NCBI GenBank assembly: GCA_910584865.1 | Contig: CAJUCE010000018.1 | Location: forward strand, 41,500 to 105,499 | Source: an uncultured Acetatifactor sp. | GTDB taxonomy: Bacteria; Bacillota; Clostridia; Lachnospirales; Lachnospiraceae | Length of the DNA: 64,000 nt | Reading direction: 5' to 3' | In this document: positions 8,986 to 18,109 of the stretch, piece after piece | How the letters are laid out: every line of letters starts with the position of its first letter | Position numbering within the stretch: the first letter of the stretch is position 1 | Translations under genes and position numbers: made by a program | Notes under the pieces: generated by a model | The model's input: the letters and a program-made list of their open reading frames with translations, nothing else | Told to the model about the DNA's origin: nothing | Database searches by the model: none

Positions 8986-9127
8986 GATAACCTCTCTGCT
9001 GTTTTCTGCCTATTCCTGCAACAGTCTATTCTTCCTCATTACCCTGTCACTGCATGAATCTCATTGAAAAGGTTACTTTTTCCAAGGTTTTCGGCGCTTC
9101 CTGTCAGTCCTAAGGCCAAATTCCAAT

Positions 9128-10075
9128 TCAGATCAAATTCAAGAAAGCACTGACCATTTTCGTTATATATCGGTTTCTTTTATAATAAAAATTCACATTC
9201 CGCACCGCATCCGGATACCCTAATTTATAATAAACCAGGCTTCCGTCATCCGGCATATGACGGATCAGAATATCTCCGTTAAAGGATATCCCCATCCCAT
9301 ATCTGGAGAGATTGTATGCCGTAATCTGCTGATCCAGCTCCAGTCTGGCCCTGGGATAGAAATGTCCGCTTTTCCGGCAGATTTTCTCCGCCCGGTTACG
9401 GGTATCGTTCCCGCTTTTGAGCAACAAAAAGCAATCCTCCCGAAAGTGTTCCAGGGGTACCGGCAGAACATCCGCATCCAGATGCCGATTGGCCTTGATA
9501 TCCGAAATGGTCAGGGCATACTTTTCTACCTTTTCATTGGAACGGAGACTTTTGGGAACCACCAGCAGCAGATGCTCTTCGCAGAAAAACTTCTTCTCAA
9601 ATACAACGGAATCCATACTCTGGCTGTCAATCATCAAATCCAGCGCTCCCGAAGAAAGCTTCTCCTCAAGCTCCGAAGTAGAAGCTTCCACCAAATTGAC
9701 ATGAAGCATGGGAAAGTTCTCCGTAAAACGGGAAAGCAGCGGGGGAAGAACGTAGGATACAAACAGATTTGTTCCGCCTATGGCAATTCCTCCGCTTTTC
9801 AGTCCCTGCATATCGTTGACATAATTTTGAAATCCATGCTCCACTTCCATGATACGCTCTGCAGAACGGATATATTCTTTTCCGGGCTCCGTAAGGCGTA
9901 TGGGATTGGAGCTGCGGTCAAATATGGGAAATCCGATCTGACTTTCCACCTTTTTCACTGCCGCGCTCAAGGAGGGCTGGCTGATGTACAGATTTTTCGC
10001 TGCCCTGGAAAAACTCATTTCCTTATAAACTTCATAAACATAATCCATTCCCTGAAACATTTTCTCTATTTCCAT
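9128..10075 (-). CDS. LysR-type transcriptional regulator
   Basis: A 315-residue protein with an N-terminal winged HTH (about residues 6-65, FSRAAKNLYISQPSLSAAVK) and a periplasmic-binding-like effector domain. The start at 10075 was chosen because the fold begins there; a longer frame upstream adds a basic, unrelated stretch. The gene is divergent from aspA, and a dyad with T-N11-A character lies near -66 of the aspA promoter, the usual activator position. Control of aspartate or C4-dicarboxylate metabolism is inferred from this arrangement. Confidence 0.87.
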   Translation of the reverse strand: MEIEKMFQGMDYVYEVYKEMSFSRAAKNLYISQPSLSAAVKKVESQIGFPIFDRSSNPIRLTEPGKEYIRSAERIMEVEHGFQNYVNDMQGLKSGGIAIGGTNLFVSYVLPPLLSRFTENFPMLHVNLVEASTSELEEKLSSGALDLMIDSQSMDSVVFEKKFFCEEHLLLVVPKSLRSNEKVEKYALTISDIKANRHLDADVLPVPLEHFREDCFLLLKSGNDTRNRAEKICRKSGHFYPRARLELDQQITAYNLSRYGMGISFNGDILIRHMPDDGSLVYYKLGYPDAVRNVNFYYKRNRYITKMVSAFLNLI

Positions 10076-10188
10076 TCCGTATATGCCTTTGCTATGCGGC
10101 CAAATTCCGGCATATTCTGTTTTATTCCGCTTCCGGTTTCTCCGGCTAAACTTTGCCTGATTCCTTCTCCCCCAGGCCACCGTATCGT

Positions 10189-10204
10189 ATAGACTATAAT
10201 CTAT
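10189..10204. promoter_or_regulatory. Probable LysR operator
   Basis: ATAGACTATAATCTAT is a 16-bp palindrome with a single mismatched pair and contains a T-N11-A core. Its centre is about 66 bases upstream of the predicted aspA transcription start, in the gap between the LysR gene and aspA. Confidence 0.6.
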
Positions 10205-10227
10205 AAGAATTATACTTTTATAAATAT

Positions 10228-10256
10228 TTGAAAATATTATAACCTGGATATATAGT
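10228..10256 (+). promoter_or_regulatory. aspA promoter
   Basis: TTGAAA (10228-10233), 17 bases, TATAGT (10251-10256). It is placed about 68 bases before the aspA start codon. Confidence 0.7.
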
Positions 10257-10323
10257 TAATGCAAGACAAACATATCGTTTGGCAGGGCATTATAGCCCGA
10301 TTCCACAGAAACGGAGAGATAAC

Positions 10324-11757
10324 ATGAGCGAAGAACAGAAAAAGTATCGTATTGAACACGATTCCATCGGAGAAAAGGAAGTTCCCGAGGACGCCTATTA
10401 CGGGGTACAGACTCTCAGAGCCTACGAAAACTTCTACATCACCAGACTGAAAATGCACCCGGCTATGATCAACAGCGTGGCCCAGATCAAGAAGGCGGCC
10501 GCCATCACCAACTTCGAGGTAGGCGAACTGGATAAAAAACGTGCCGACGCCATCGTAAAGGCATGTGACGAAATCATTGCAGGCAAGCTCCATGACCAGT
10601 TTATCGTAGACCCTATCCAGGGCGGAGCAGGTACCTCTCTGAATATGAATGCCAATGAGGTCATCGCCAACCGGGCCATCGAAATCCTGGGAGGCAAAAA
10701 GGGCGATTACACCATCGTCAATCCTAATGACCATGTAAATTTCGGCCAATCCACCAATGACGTCTTCCCCTCCTGCGGTAAGATGGCGGCATTGGAGCTC
10801 ATAGATGAAGCCCAGAAACAGCTGAAACGCCTGGAGACGGCTCTGCTGCATAAATCGGAAGAATTCGATTCGGTCATCAAGATGGGCCGGACCCAGCTCC
10901 AGGACGCAGTTCCCATCCGCCTGGGTCAGGAATTCCACGCTTACGCCTCCGCCATCGGCCGTGATATCAAGCGCTTTGACACTGCGAAGGAAGAGATCAA
11001 AAGCCTGAACCTGGGGGGCACAGCCATCGGAACCGGTTTGAATGCGGATGTACAGTATTTCCGCCGTGTAGTCAAAAACATGGCGATCCTCACCGGCCAG
11101 GATCTGGTACAGTCCTATGATATGATCGACGCTACCCAGAATCTGGACAGCTATGCCGTGGTTTCCGGCATCACCAAAAACTGTGCGGTAAACCTGTCAA
11201 AAATGTCCAATGACCTGCGCCTGATGTCCTCCGGCCCCAAGACAGGCTTTGGCGAGATCAACCTGCCCGCAAAGCAGAACGGTTCTTCCATCATGCCCGG
11301 CAAGGTGAACCCGGTTATCCCGGAGGTGGTGAACCAGGTATGCTTCAATATCATCGGCAATGACGTGACCATCACCATGGCTGCGGAGGCAGGTCAGCTG
11401 GAACTGAACGCTTTTGAGCCCATCATCTTCTATAAACTGTTCCAATCCATCGAGACCCTGGCCTTCGCGGTGAAGACCCTGGTGGACAACTGTATCGTAG
11501 GCATCACCGCCAATGCGGAGCACTGCCGCTGGCTGGTGGAGAACAGCGTGGGTATCATCACTGCCATCTGTCCTTATGTAGGCTATGAGAAGGCTGCCGA
11601 GATAGCAAAAGAAGCCCTGCGTACCAATCAGCCTGTCCGCAAGCTGATTCTGGAAAAAGGTATTATGAATGAGGATCAGCTGAATAACATACTGGATCCC
11701 TACCATATGACAGAGCCGGGTATCCCGGGCAAGGATCCGCTGGATGCGCTGAAATAG
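10324..11757 (+). CDS. aspA: Aspartate ammonia-lyase (aspartase)
   Basis: A 477-residue enzyme of the fumarase/aspartase superfamily, the usual length of aspartase. It deaminates L-aspartate to fumarate and ammonia in the cytoplasm. The family signature GSSIMPGKVNP lies near residue 320, and GGAGTSLNMNANEVIANRA near residue 100 is the aspartase form of that block. The ATG at 10324 follows GGAGAGATAAC; the open frame starts further upstream but has no ribosome site there. The malic enzyme gene follows, so aspartate carbon can flow through fumarate and malate to pyruvate (fumarase not in the window). Probably controlled by the divergent LysR regulator. Confidence 0.93.
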   Translation: MSEEQKKYRIEHDSIGEKEVPEDAYYGVQTLRAYENFYITRLKMHPAMINSVAQIKKAAAITNFEVGELDKKRADAIVKACDEIIAGKLHDQFIVDPIQGGAGTSLNMNANEVIANRAIEILGGKKGDYTIVNPNDHVNFGQSTNDVFPSCGKMAALELIDEAQKQLKRLETALLHKSEEFDSVIKMGRTQLQDAVPIRLGQEFHAYASAIGRDIKRFDTAKEEIKSLNLGGTAIGTGLNADVQYFRRVVKNMAILTGQDLVQSYDMIDATQNLDSYAVVSGITKNCAVNLSKMSNDLRLMSSGPKTGFGEINLPAKQNGSSIMPGKVNPVIPEVVNQVCFNIIGNDVTITMAAEAGQLELNAFEPIIFYKLFQSIETLAFAVKTLVDNCIVGITANAEHCRWLVENSVGIITAICPYVGYEKAAEIAKEALRTNQPVRKLILEKGIMNEDQLNNILDPYHMTEPGIPGKDPLDALK

Positions 11758-11771
11758 ACGGCCACGACAAC

Positions 11772-11809
11772 ACTTTTTCTGCAGATCATGAAATCTCTTC
11801 AGAAAAAGT
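11772..11809 (+). terminator. Hairpin after aspA
   Basis: ACTTTTTCTG and CAGAAAAAGT form a perfect 10-bp stem around an 18-base loop, 15 bases after the aspA stop. There is no U-run beyond the stem, so terminator activity is uncertain; it may instead stabilise or separate the transcript from the malic enzyme gene. Confidence 0.45.
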
Positions 11810-11876
11810 ACCGTCGGCACCTTAACGCAAATTAAGATTGCGGCACAATTTCACATACCGATTCCGGAAAAAGACT

Positions 11877-11905
11877 TTGACAGGATGACGGAATCATTAT
11901 ACAAT
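11877..11905 (+). promoter_or_regulatory. Promoter of the malic enzyme gene
   Basis: TTGACA (11877-11882), 17 bases, TACAAT (11900-11905), about 50 bases before the start codon. It shows that the malic enzyme gene can be transcribed independently of aspA. Confidence 0.7.
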
Positions 11906-11953
11906 CGATATACAGGCTAATAAAATTGGCAGCACAGAAAGAAGGTATTCTAT

Positions 11954-13129
11954 ATGAATTATTATGAAGAAGCATTGAAAATGCATGAGGAAAACAAGGG
12001 CAAGATTGCGGTCAGCAGCAAAGTAAAACTGGAGAGCCGCGACGACTTAAGCATCGCCTACACACCGGGTGTTGCGGAGCCCTGCCGGGAAATTGCCAAA
12101 GATAAGAAAAACGTCTTCAAATACACCGCCAAGAGCAATCTGGTAGCCGTGGTTTCCGACGGCACCGCAGTACTTGGACTGGGCGATATCGGCCCGGAAG
12201 CCGCTATCCCCGTGATGGAGGGCAAATCCATCCTGTTCAAGCAGTTCGGCAATGTGGACGCGTTTCCCATCTGCCTGGACACCAAGGATCCGGAAGAGAT
12301 CATCAAGGCCGTAAAGCAGCTGGCTCCGGTATTCGGCGGCATCAATCTGGAAGATATCTCCGCCCCGAAATGTTTTGACATCGAACAGCGCCTGGAAGCG
12401 GAATTGGACATCCCCGTATTCCATGACGATCAGCACGGCACCGCCATCGTGGTAACCGCCGCCCTGATGAATGCGTTAAAGGTAACCGGCAAGAAGATCG
12501 ATGAAATCCGTGTAGTCCTGAACGGCCCCGGCTCCGCAGGCACCGCCATCATCAAAATGATGCTGACAGCAGGCGTAAAACACATCATTGCCTGCGATAC
12601 AAAGGGAATTCTCTATAAAGACAGACCCGTAGGCATCACGGGACATAAGAAGATGCTCTGCGAGATCACCAATCTGGAAGACCGCAGAGGCGGCCTGGCA
12701 GAAGCCCTGGTAGGCGCGGATGTATTTATCGGCGTCTCTGTAGCCGGCGTGCTGACACCGGAAATGATTAAGACCATGAATGCAGATCCCATTGTGTTCG
12801 CCATGGCAAATCCTGTGCCGGAGATTATGTATGAGGATGCAATGGCCGCAGGCGTGAAGGTGATGGGGACCGGACGCTCCGACTTCCCCAACCAGATCAA
12901 CAATGTCCTGGCTTTCCCCGGCATCTTCCGCGGCGCTCTGGACGCAGGCGCAAGAGATATCAATAATGAGATGAAGCTTGCCGCCGCTACAGCCATAGCC
13001 GAGCTGGTAGAACCGGAAAAGCTGTGCCCTGAGTACATCATCCCCTCTGCCCTGGATCCCAGGGTAGCTAAGCATGTATCCGAGTGCGTGGCAGCGGCTG
13101 CTGTCAGATCCGGCGCCGTGAGAAAATAA
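11954..13129 (+). CDS. NAD(P)-dependent malic enzyme
   Basis: A 391-residue enzyme matching the short bacterial malic enzymes. It decarboxylates malate to pyruvate with reduction of NAD or NADP. Visible hallmarks are SIAYTPGVAEPCREIA (malic N-terminal domain, about residues 33-50), the metal site region VFHDDQHGTAIV (about 155-166), and the Rossmann glycine pattern LNGPGSAGTAI (about 190-200). An AGAAGG ribosome site precedes the ATG. Its own promoter lies upstream. Next to aspartase it completes a route from aspartate-derived C4 acids to pyruvate. Coenzyme preference cannot be read from the sequence. Confidence 0.92.
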   Translation: MNYYEEALKMHEENKGKIAVSSKVKLESRDDLSIAYTPGVAEPCREIAKDKKNVFKYTAKSNLVAVVSDGTAVLGLGDIGPEAAIPVMEGKSILFKQFGNVDAFPICLDTKDPEEIIKAVKQLAPVFGGINLEDISAPKCFDIEQRLEAELDIPVFHDDQHGTAIVVTAALMNALKVTGKKIDEIRVVLNGPGSAGTAIIKMMLTAGVKHIIACDTKGILYKDRPVGITGHKKMLCEITNLEDRRGGLAEALVGADVFIGVSVAGVLTPEMIKTMNADPIVFAMANPVPEIMYEDAMAAGVKVMGTGRSDFPNQINNVLAFPGIFRGALDAGARDINNEMKLAAATAIAELVEPEKLCPEYIIPSALDPRVAKHVSECVAAAAVRSGAVRK

Positions 13130-13154
13130 TTTTCGGGAACGCTTTCGCCTCAAC

Positions 13155-13203
13155 ACAAACAGTCTCATTCACAGCAAAAACAGTGTGCAATGAGGCTGTT
13201 TGT
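13155..13203 (+). terminator. Strong hairpin after the malic enzyme gene
   Basis: ACAAACAGTCTCATT pairs over 15 positions (one G-U) with AATGAGGCTGTTTGT around a 19-base loop. There is no downstream U-run, so it may be a 3'-end stabiliser rather than a classic terminator. Confidence 0.5.
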
Positions 13204-13286
13204 GCACAATGCCTCAGATACCATACTTTCCGTATAATTCATGCCGCTTTTCTCTGTTACCGGTAATATTCTCAATCATGCATATA

Positions 13287-13420
13287 ATGGAAAGAGAGCA
13301 TTCCATGGAAGAAGGGCATTCCAAAAAAGAATACTTCTTGAAAAGGACGTTCCCTCCTTCCATGAAGAAATTTCCATGAAAAAAGAACTCGCCTGGGAAA
13401 AGATGTTCTTTGGAAGAAAT
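13287..13420 (+). repeat. Leader array of 18-nt TTCCATGGAA-type units
   Basis: In the leader of the inositol-phosphatase gene, units of the form CATTCCATGGAAGAAGGG are followed by increasingly diverged copies (TTCCATGAAGAAA, TTCCATGAAAAAAG, TTTGGAAGAAATG). No start with a ribosome site lies in it. Similar arrays occur at 19713-19759 and 20291-20373, each also upstream of a gene. The rest of the 13130-13454 gap holds only the hairpin at 13155. Confidence 0.6.
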
Positions 13421-13454
13421 GTCCCCCGCAAAATAATGCAAAGGAGAAGATATT

Positions 13455-14288
13455 ATGAGGCTGACAAACATAGATATGACAACTTCTCAAGAAAAATGCG
13501 CTTCCCAAAATGGGGCACGCCCTCTGGAACAATTACTGCAAAACATCATTGAAATTGTCCGCAGCTGTGATACGATTTTGCTCAGTGCAGACGACATCCA
13601 GCGCAAAATACATCAAAAAACCGGAAAGGGGAATTTCGTCACCGATTATGACTCAAAAGTACAGGACATTCTGAAAAAGCGCCTGATGGAACTGGTACCG
13701 GAAGCCGCCTTTCTGGGAGAAGAGGATCAGATGGACCAGACAGACATTTCAAAGGGATATGCCTTCATTGTGGATCCGATAGACGGCACGGCCAACTTCA
13801 CCAGAGGCTATAATGTCAGCTGCATCAGCGTAGCATTGGCTCTGGACGGTTCTCCCATCCTGGGCGTCATCTCCAATCCTTATCAGAAGGAAACCTATCA
13901 TGCCATAAAAGGAAAAGGCGCCTACCTGAACGGAACACAGATTTTCGCTTCCGGCAGGACGCTTGAGGAGGGACTGATCCTGTTCGGGACAGCCCCCTAT
14001 CATGCAGAACTGACCCGGCAATCCTTCGAAGTGGCTTACCGCTATATGTCCCGGGCACAGGATCTGCGGAGAAGCGGATCGGCCGCCCTTGACCTGTGCG
14101 CGATTGCAAGCGGAAAAGCAGAATTTTTCTTCGAGCTGTGTCTGTGCCCCTGGGATTATGCGGCCGGCGCTCTGCTTGTGGAGGAGGCCGGAGGAAATGT
14201 CAGCAATCTGCAGGGACAACCCATCACCTATGACAGAAAGCAAACCATCACAGCCAGGGCTCCCAAGGTTGAGCTGCTGCAATTCTGA
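13455..14288 (+). CDS. Inositol monophosphatase family phosphatase
   Basis: A 277-residue protein with the three metal-binding motifs of the family: GEE near residue 94, DPIDGTANF near residue 117, and WDYAAGALLVEEAGG near residue 230. These bind two or three magnesium ions and hydrolyse a sugar- or inositol-type phosphate, or 3'-phosphoadenosine nucleotides. The actual substrate cannot be assigned from the motifs. The ATG has AAGGAG eight bases upstream. The leader carries the 18-nt repeat array. Confidence 0.88.
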   Translation: MRLTNIDMTTSQEKCASQNGARPLEQLLQNIIEIVRSCDTILLSADDIQRKIHQKTGKGNFVTDYDSKVQDILKKRLMELVPEAAFLGEEDQMDQTDISKGYAFIVDPIDGTANFTRGYNVSCISVALALDGSPILGVISNPYQKETYHAIKGKGAYLNGTQIFASGRTLEEGLILFGTAPYHAELTRQSFEVAYRYMSRAQDLRRSGSAALDLCAIASGKAEFFFELCLCPWDYAAGALLVEEAGGNVSNLQGQPITYDRKQTITARAPKVELLQF

Positions 14289-14303
14289 AATCAATCCCAT
14301 TAC

Positions 14304-14328
14304 CCGGCTGCATTCACGCTGCAGCCGG
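14304..14328. terminator. Hairpin between convergent genes
   Basis: CCGGCTGCA and TGCAGCCGG form a 9-bp GC-rich stem with a seven-base loop between the convergent phosphatase and GNAT genes. It could serve as a bidirectional terminator although U-runs are weak. Confidence 0.45.
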
Positions 14329-14371
14329 CTCTATATCGACAGCCACAATTGACTGCCAAAAGCTTCGTACC

Positions 14372-15397
14372 TCACCACCCCAAAATCTCATAAGCGATAT
14401 ATGCCTGATCGAAATGATATCCCAGCTTTTCCGCCAGAGCCGCAGACCATAAATTCTGGGCATCCCAACTGGGATACCATCCTCTCTTCCTACATTCCAG
14501 GATCAGCTTTGCTCCGCAAATATAGGCGAGTCCCCGCCTGCGGTAATCCTGCCTGGTATCGATCTCCACTTCGATGGAACGGCTTACCGCCGCCTCTCTA
14601 TAATCCTTTTCCACAGCATCTGCTTTTCTCGCGTAATCTCTGTCTTCTCCGGAACACTCCTCTCCCATAGCATGCTTTGCTCCCTGGGAACACTCCTCTC
14701 CCATAAAATGCTTCGCTCCCTGGAAATACTCCTCCCCTATGAAATACTTTGCTCCCTGGAAATCCCTTTCTCCTATAAAATATGTTTCACCCCTCGTAAA
14801 TCGATAATTCCCTAAAATATCACAGCCGGCATAAGAGGAGGCACCTGAGACCGGCTCGCCATCCTTCAAAATCACCGCTCCCATGCCGTACTTCCGATAT
14901 CTATCATAATCTTCATACTGGTATACCCAATCCCTGCACCATGGAATCTCCCTACACCGCCAGAATAAAGTTTCATCCATCATTCTCAGTTCATATTCTT
15001 CTGGCAGAGCCTCTACTGCCTTCCGGAGTTTTTCCAGCACCTGCTCCGTAAAAATATCCGGCTCCTTCCGAATCCCATATCTGAGCACCTTCTTCGCCCT
15101 GGAGCGTTCTTCCATTCCATAGCAATTCTCAATCAACGCCGCCCACTTCCCGTCCCCGGGCACCATAATTACAAAATCCTGTCCGCAGCACTGCGGCTTA
15201 TACAATACAAGCTCTCTGTTGGGCTTCCCCGCCAGGAAGCAGAAATCTCCCAGCAAAGCCATAGCCGAGGAAGGCGCTTTTGCTGAATCCCCGTAGAGCC
15301 GGCCCATTACTCCCTGCAGACAGGCCCATATCATCGGTTCCTGCCATCCCTGAAACAGGCTTGCCGCATTTTCTCCCTGTGTTATCTCAAAAATCAT
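14372..15397 (-). CDS. GNAT family N-acetyltransferase with repeat insertion
   Basis: A 341-residue protein. The acetyl-CoA binding core is at the C-terminus, with IEVEIDTRQDYRRRGLAYIC (about 276-295) and SWDAQNLWSAALAEKLGYHF, typical of the GNAT_acetyltran group. In relatives the preceding SGASSY motif (about residue 187) is followed closely by the IEVE strand. Here about 75 residues intervene, mostly eight six-residue units (YFIGER, DFQGAK, YFIGEE and so on). The enzyme may tolerate this as a surface loop. Start ATG has AGGAGG five bases upstream. Substrate unknown. Confidence 0.82.
   Translation of the reverse strand: MIFEITQGENAASLFQGWQEPMIWACLQGVMGRLYGDSAKAPSSAMALLGDFCFLAGKPNRELVLYKPQCCGQDFVIMVPGDGKWAALIENCYGMEERSRAKKVLRYGIRKEPDIFTEQVLEKLRKAVEALPEEYELRMMDETLFWRCREIPWCRDWVYQYEDYDRYRKYGMGAVILKDGEPVSGASSYAGCDILGNYRFTRGETYFIGERDFQGAKYFIGEEYFQGAKHFMGEECSQGAKHAMGEECSGEDRDYARKADAVEKDYREAAVSRSIEVEIDTRQDYRRRGLAYICGAKLILECRKRGWYPSWDAQNLWSAALAEKLGYHFDQAYIAYEILGW
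14639..14782 (-). repeat. 18-nt in-frame tandem array inside the GNAT gene
   Basis: Eight 18-base units (144 bases) on the coding strand. Examples are CATTTTATGGGAGAGGAG, TATTTCCAGGGAGCGAAG and CATGCTATGGGAGAGGAG. They alternate in two flavours, giving a 36-base super-period, and keep the frame. Confidence 0.9.
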
Positions 15398-15477
15398 CCT
15401 TTCCTCCTTTTTTCAGGAACCTTCTTACTTTCATCTCACATAACCCTGCCGGTTATTGGAAAATCTGCAATATTTTA

Positions 15478-16314
15478 TCATTTTTCCAACTTCTGCCTGT
15501 CTGCCTTCCGTTTTGAAGCAGCCAGCAGGCCTCCTGTAGCTGCCACCACCAAAACCACCAGAATAACCGCCAGCGCCACGGTTCCCTGATTGATTTTCGG
15601 TACAATACGCTTCCTCCCCCCGCTTTGCGCCTCCCGGACTCCGTCTTTCCGCCCTGCATCGGAAGCCGGTGAAATATCTATAGCCGGCACACCCTCCGGA
15701 AACAATTTTTCAAGATCCGCCGTCGGATCATCCAGGCAAATCCAGACATTCCGGTGTCCGAAATAATACCCCACACAGCCCCACTTCTTTCCGTTCCCGT
15801 CCACATACAAACTTTGATACTCAGGAGTATAAGAATCGGCCGTCATCTCCGTATACACCTCCGAACCCGGATATTTCCAGAAAAGAACGGTCTCTCCTAT
15901 ATATTTATCATCCAAAGCTCCGTTTTCCCGGACGATTTTGTCTGCATTTTCTTCCTGAAAAGAAATGCTGTCATACTCCGGTTCCATATATTCCATCGGC
16001 ATCCAGCCCACAGTGCCCTGATAATCGTCACAGATTCCCCAGGAAACACCGTCCGCATCCTCATAGATATAGAGAATCCCGACCCTGTATCCGTTCTCCC
16101 AGGTAGTTACCGTTATGGGCATCTCGGGACTTTTATATAAAATAACCTCTCCATCCGGTCCGTTGGCTATGTATACCCGATTGACATACGTGCATTCTTC
16201 CGCATGCCTATGGTAAAAGGAGTCCTCCGGCTCCCAGATCACATCCGCCTTTACGGAAATCCTACACAGCATAGCGCAAACCATACCCGCCATCACAAAC
16301 AGTATTTTTTTCAT
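15478..16314 (-). CDS. Membrane-anchored extracellular protein with SH3-like segments
   Basis: A 278-residue protein with an N-terminal signal peptide (MKKILFVMAGMVCAMLCRIS) and a C-terminal membrane anchor (about residues 245-265) followed by a basic stop-transfer tail. The exported part has two similar halves of the type IYEDADGVSWGIC...GWMPMEYM and VDGNGKKWGCVGYY...VWICLDD, reminiscent of SH3-like cell-wall domains. The second ATG of the ATG-ATT-ATG start is used because it has the better spacing to AGGAGG. It is the last of three adjacent membrane or surface genes and is probably co-transcribed with them. Function unknown. Confidence 0.65.
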   Translation of the reverse strand: MKKILFVMAGMVCAMLCRISVKADVIWEPEDSFYHRHAEECTYVNRVYIANGPDGEVILYKSPEMPITVTTWENGYRVGILYIYEDADGVSWGICDDYQGTVGWMPMEYMEPEYDSISFQEENADKIVRENGALDDKYIGETVLFWKYPGSEVYTEMTADSYTPEYQSLYVDGNGKKWGCVGYYFGHRNVWICLDDPTADLEKLFPEGVPAIDISPASDAGRKDGVREAQSGGRKRIVPKINQGTVALAVILVVLVVAATGGLLAASKRKADRQKLEK

Positions 16315-16344
16315 AATCATCTCCTCCTATTTGCAGACTCTTTG

Positions 16345-16872
16345 CTACAACAGCCGCATACCAAACCATCCCAGCATCCATGAACATCCGTTCGCCACGA
16401 GAGACAGCCGGACAGGACTTTTGATTTTCCATCCAAAATAACCCGCATATTCCCTGTAAACCCATGCCTCCGCTGCCACCACAGCGATTTCAGCCAGGAT
16501 CTGAATCAGAAGCTGCGGAATGGACGGCAGAAATATTCCTCCCAGCCAACATACTAAAACAGCCGGCGGGTTGGTCAGCAGATTCACGATTACCACCAAT
16601 CTCCATCCTGTAGCTTCCTTTTCTTCCCCTTCTGCATGGACATTTCTCCCGGCATACTTTCTCCCGGCATGCGGCGCTCCCTCCGCCCCGCTGCGCTTCT
16701 CTTCTATAACATCCGTTCCCCCTGTTTGCGCCGGTTCTGTCTGCGGCTCCTCCGCGTCCCTCCGCCCGAAAAACGCCCTCCTGCCACGCAGCAGAATGCA
16801 GATCAGAACCAGTTCAATCACGACAGTCAACACGAGAGATATGCCAAACATTTCCGTCAGATAAACCGCCAT
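16345..16872 (-). CDS. Integral membrane protein of unknown function
   Basis: A 175-residue protein. One transmembrane segment lies at about 8-30, followed by a polar Gly/Glu-rich stretch (about 36-88) and three hydrophobic segments. Its start overlaps the stop of the upstream transporter gene by 16 bases and has GAGAGG before it, so translation is probably coupled. The polar stretch looks like an insertion within an otherwise compact membrane protein. I do not recognise the family. It probably works with the transporter or the anchored surface protein on either side. Confidence 0.6.
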   Translation of the reverse strand: MAVYLTEMFGISLVLTVVIELVLICILLRGRRAFFGRRDAEEPQTEPAQTGGTDVIEEKRSGAEGAPHAGRKYAGRNVHAEGEEKEATGWRLVVIVNLLTNPPAVLVCWLGGIFLPSIPQLLIQILAEIAVVAAEAWVYREYAGYFGWKIKSPVRLSLVANGCSWMLGWFGMRLL

Positions 16873-18077
16873 TTACACCTCTCTCCGATCCCGGCTACCA
16901 TCAACAGCGCCAATGAAAGAAGGCTGCCCGCGCATCCCGGACTACCGCCCCTTGCCGCAGGCAGCAAGCCCAGATACCCGGGCAGGAATCCCAAAAACAG
17001 AGCAAATGTCAGAACTCCGAAGACAAAACCCGGCCGCTTCGGCATAAGGCATCCCATCCCATACAGGGTCACCGGCATGGTCATATTGAACAAAAACAAG
17101 GCTGCCAGGCCGACAGGCATTACAAACGAGAGCAGATAGCAGCACGCCGCCGCACTTAAGGAGACTGCCGCGGTCTTTCGCATCCCCCACCGCGCCGCGA
17201 CAAAACCTCCTGCAGCTTTACCGCCCGCTATGGCAAACACAGTCAAAATACCCGCCAAAACTCCTGTTTTCCAGGGGAAATTAACTGCCATTCCCACATA
17301 GGACCGCAGGATTACAACTATCATACAGCATGCCGCAGCTCTTATTGTTTTCCCGTGTTCTTTTGCATGTCCTGTTAGATCGTTTTGTCCGTTTCCGCAG
17401 TTCTTTCCTTCCGTCTGCAAGTCTCCCCTCTTTCCTCTCACCCGGCATCCCGGCTCAGCAGACGGCTCGTATTTCGGGCTGAAGCTTTCCCGCTCTTTCC
17501 GATTCTCTGTCTGCACCAAAAACTCCCTTTTCCCGGCCTTTCCCGTCCTGTATGTTTCCGCTCCGCACAAAAGCAAAGTCACGATACCAATTCCCCAAAG
17601 AACAGCCTCCCATCCTCCGCTTTTCCCCATCCATGTCCCCAGATACAGTCCCAACGCCCCCGGCGCCACAAACACGCCCAGTCCTCTGCCCTGCCATCCT
17701 TCCTGCCAGTCCTCCCGTATGGTTCCCACGCCGCCTCCTACATGAAACAAGGCATTTCCGATCCCCAGTATCACCGGATGCAAAACAGCTCCCGAGAGGG
17801 TACACAAAATACCTGCCAGAGCTGTCATAAGCGCATAATCCCGCTTCCGTTTCCCGCAGTCGCGGATCAGGGTATCCAGCAACACTCCCATAGGCATCTG
17901 CAGTGCAAAGGCACAGAAATTGTACAGCAATAGATAAAAATATCCGTTATCCTCTCTCAGGAATCTGCCGAACATCGCCAGCGCACATACACAGTCCACT
18001 AACAGATGCAGAAGACAATACCATGCCGTCCTGTGTATCCTCCTGTTTTTGGCTTTATCCAAGACCTGCACCCCCAT
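16857..18077 (-). CDS. MFS-like membrane transporter
   Basis: A 406-residue protein with about eleven or twelve hydrophobic segments arranged in two halves separated by a long hydrophilic centre (about residues 190-255), as in major facilitator transporters. The central loop is longer than usual and rich in charged residues. The ATG at 18077 is poorly spaced from AAAAGGA; the GTG six bases later is an alternative start. First gene of a three-gene set with 16345 and 15478. Substrate unknown. Confidence 0.65.
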   Translation of the reverse strand: MGVQVLDKAKNRRIHRTAWYCLLHLLVDCVCALAMFGRFLREDNGYFYLLLYNFCAFALQMPMGVLLDTLIRDCGKRKRDYALMTALAGILCTLSGAVLHPVILGIGNALFHVGGGVGTIREDWQEGWQGRGLGVFVAPGALGLYLGTWMGKSGGWEAVLWGIGIVTLLLCGAETYRTGKAGKREFLVQTENRKERESFSPKYEPSAEPGCRVRGKRGDLQTEGKNCGNGQNDLTGHAKEHGKTIRAAACCMIVVILRSYVGMAVNFPWKTGVLAGILTVFAIAGGKAAGGFVAARWGMRKTAAVSLSAAACCYLLSFVMPVGLAALFLFNMTMPVTLYGMGCLMPKRPGFVFGVLTFALFLGFLPGYLGLLPAARGGSPGCAGSLLSLALLMVAGIGERCKWRFI

Positions 18078-18109
18078 TCCTTTTCATTGACGGTGTGATA
18101 CGATGTGAC

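Noticed and set aside
6633..11783. Identical 16-mer CAACACTTTTTCTGCA at 6633 and 11768
   Set aside because: Only one copy is part of a hairpin and the flanks are unrelated; probably chance in T-rich sequence.
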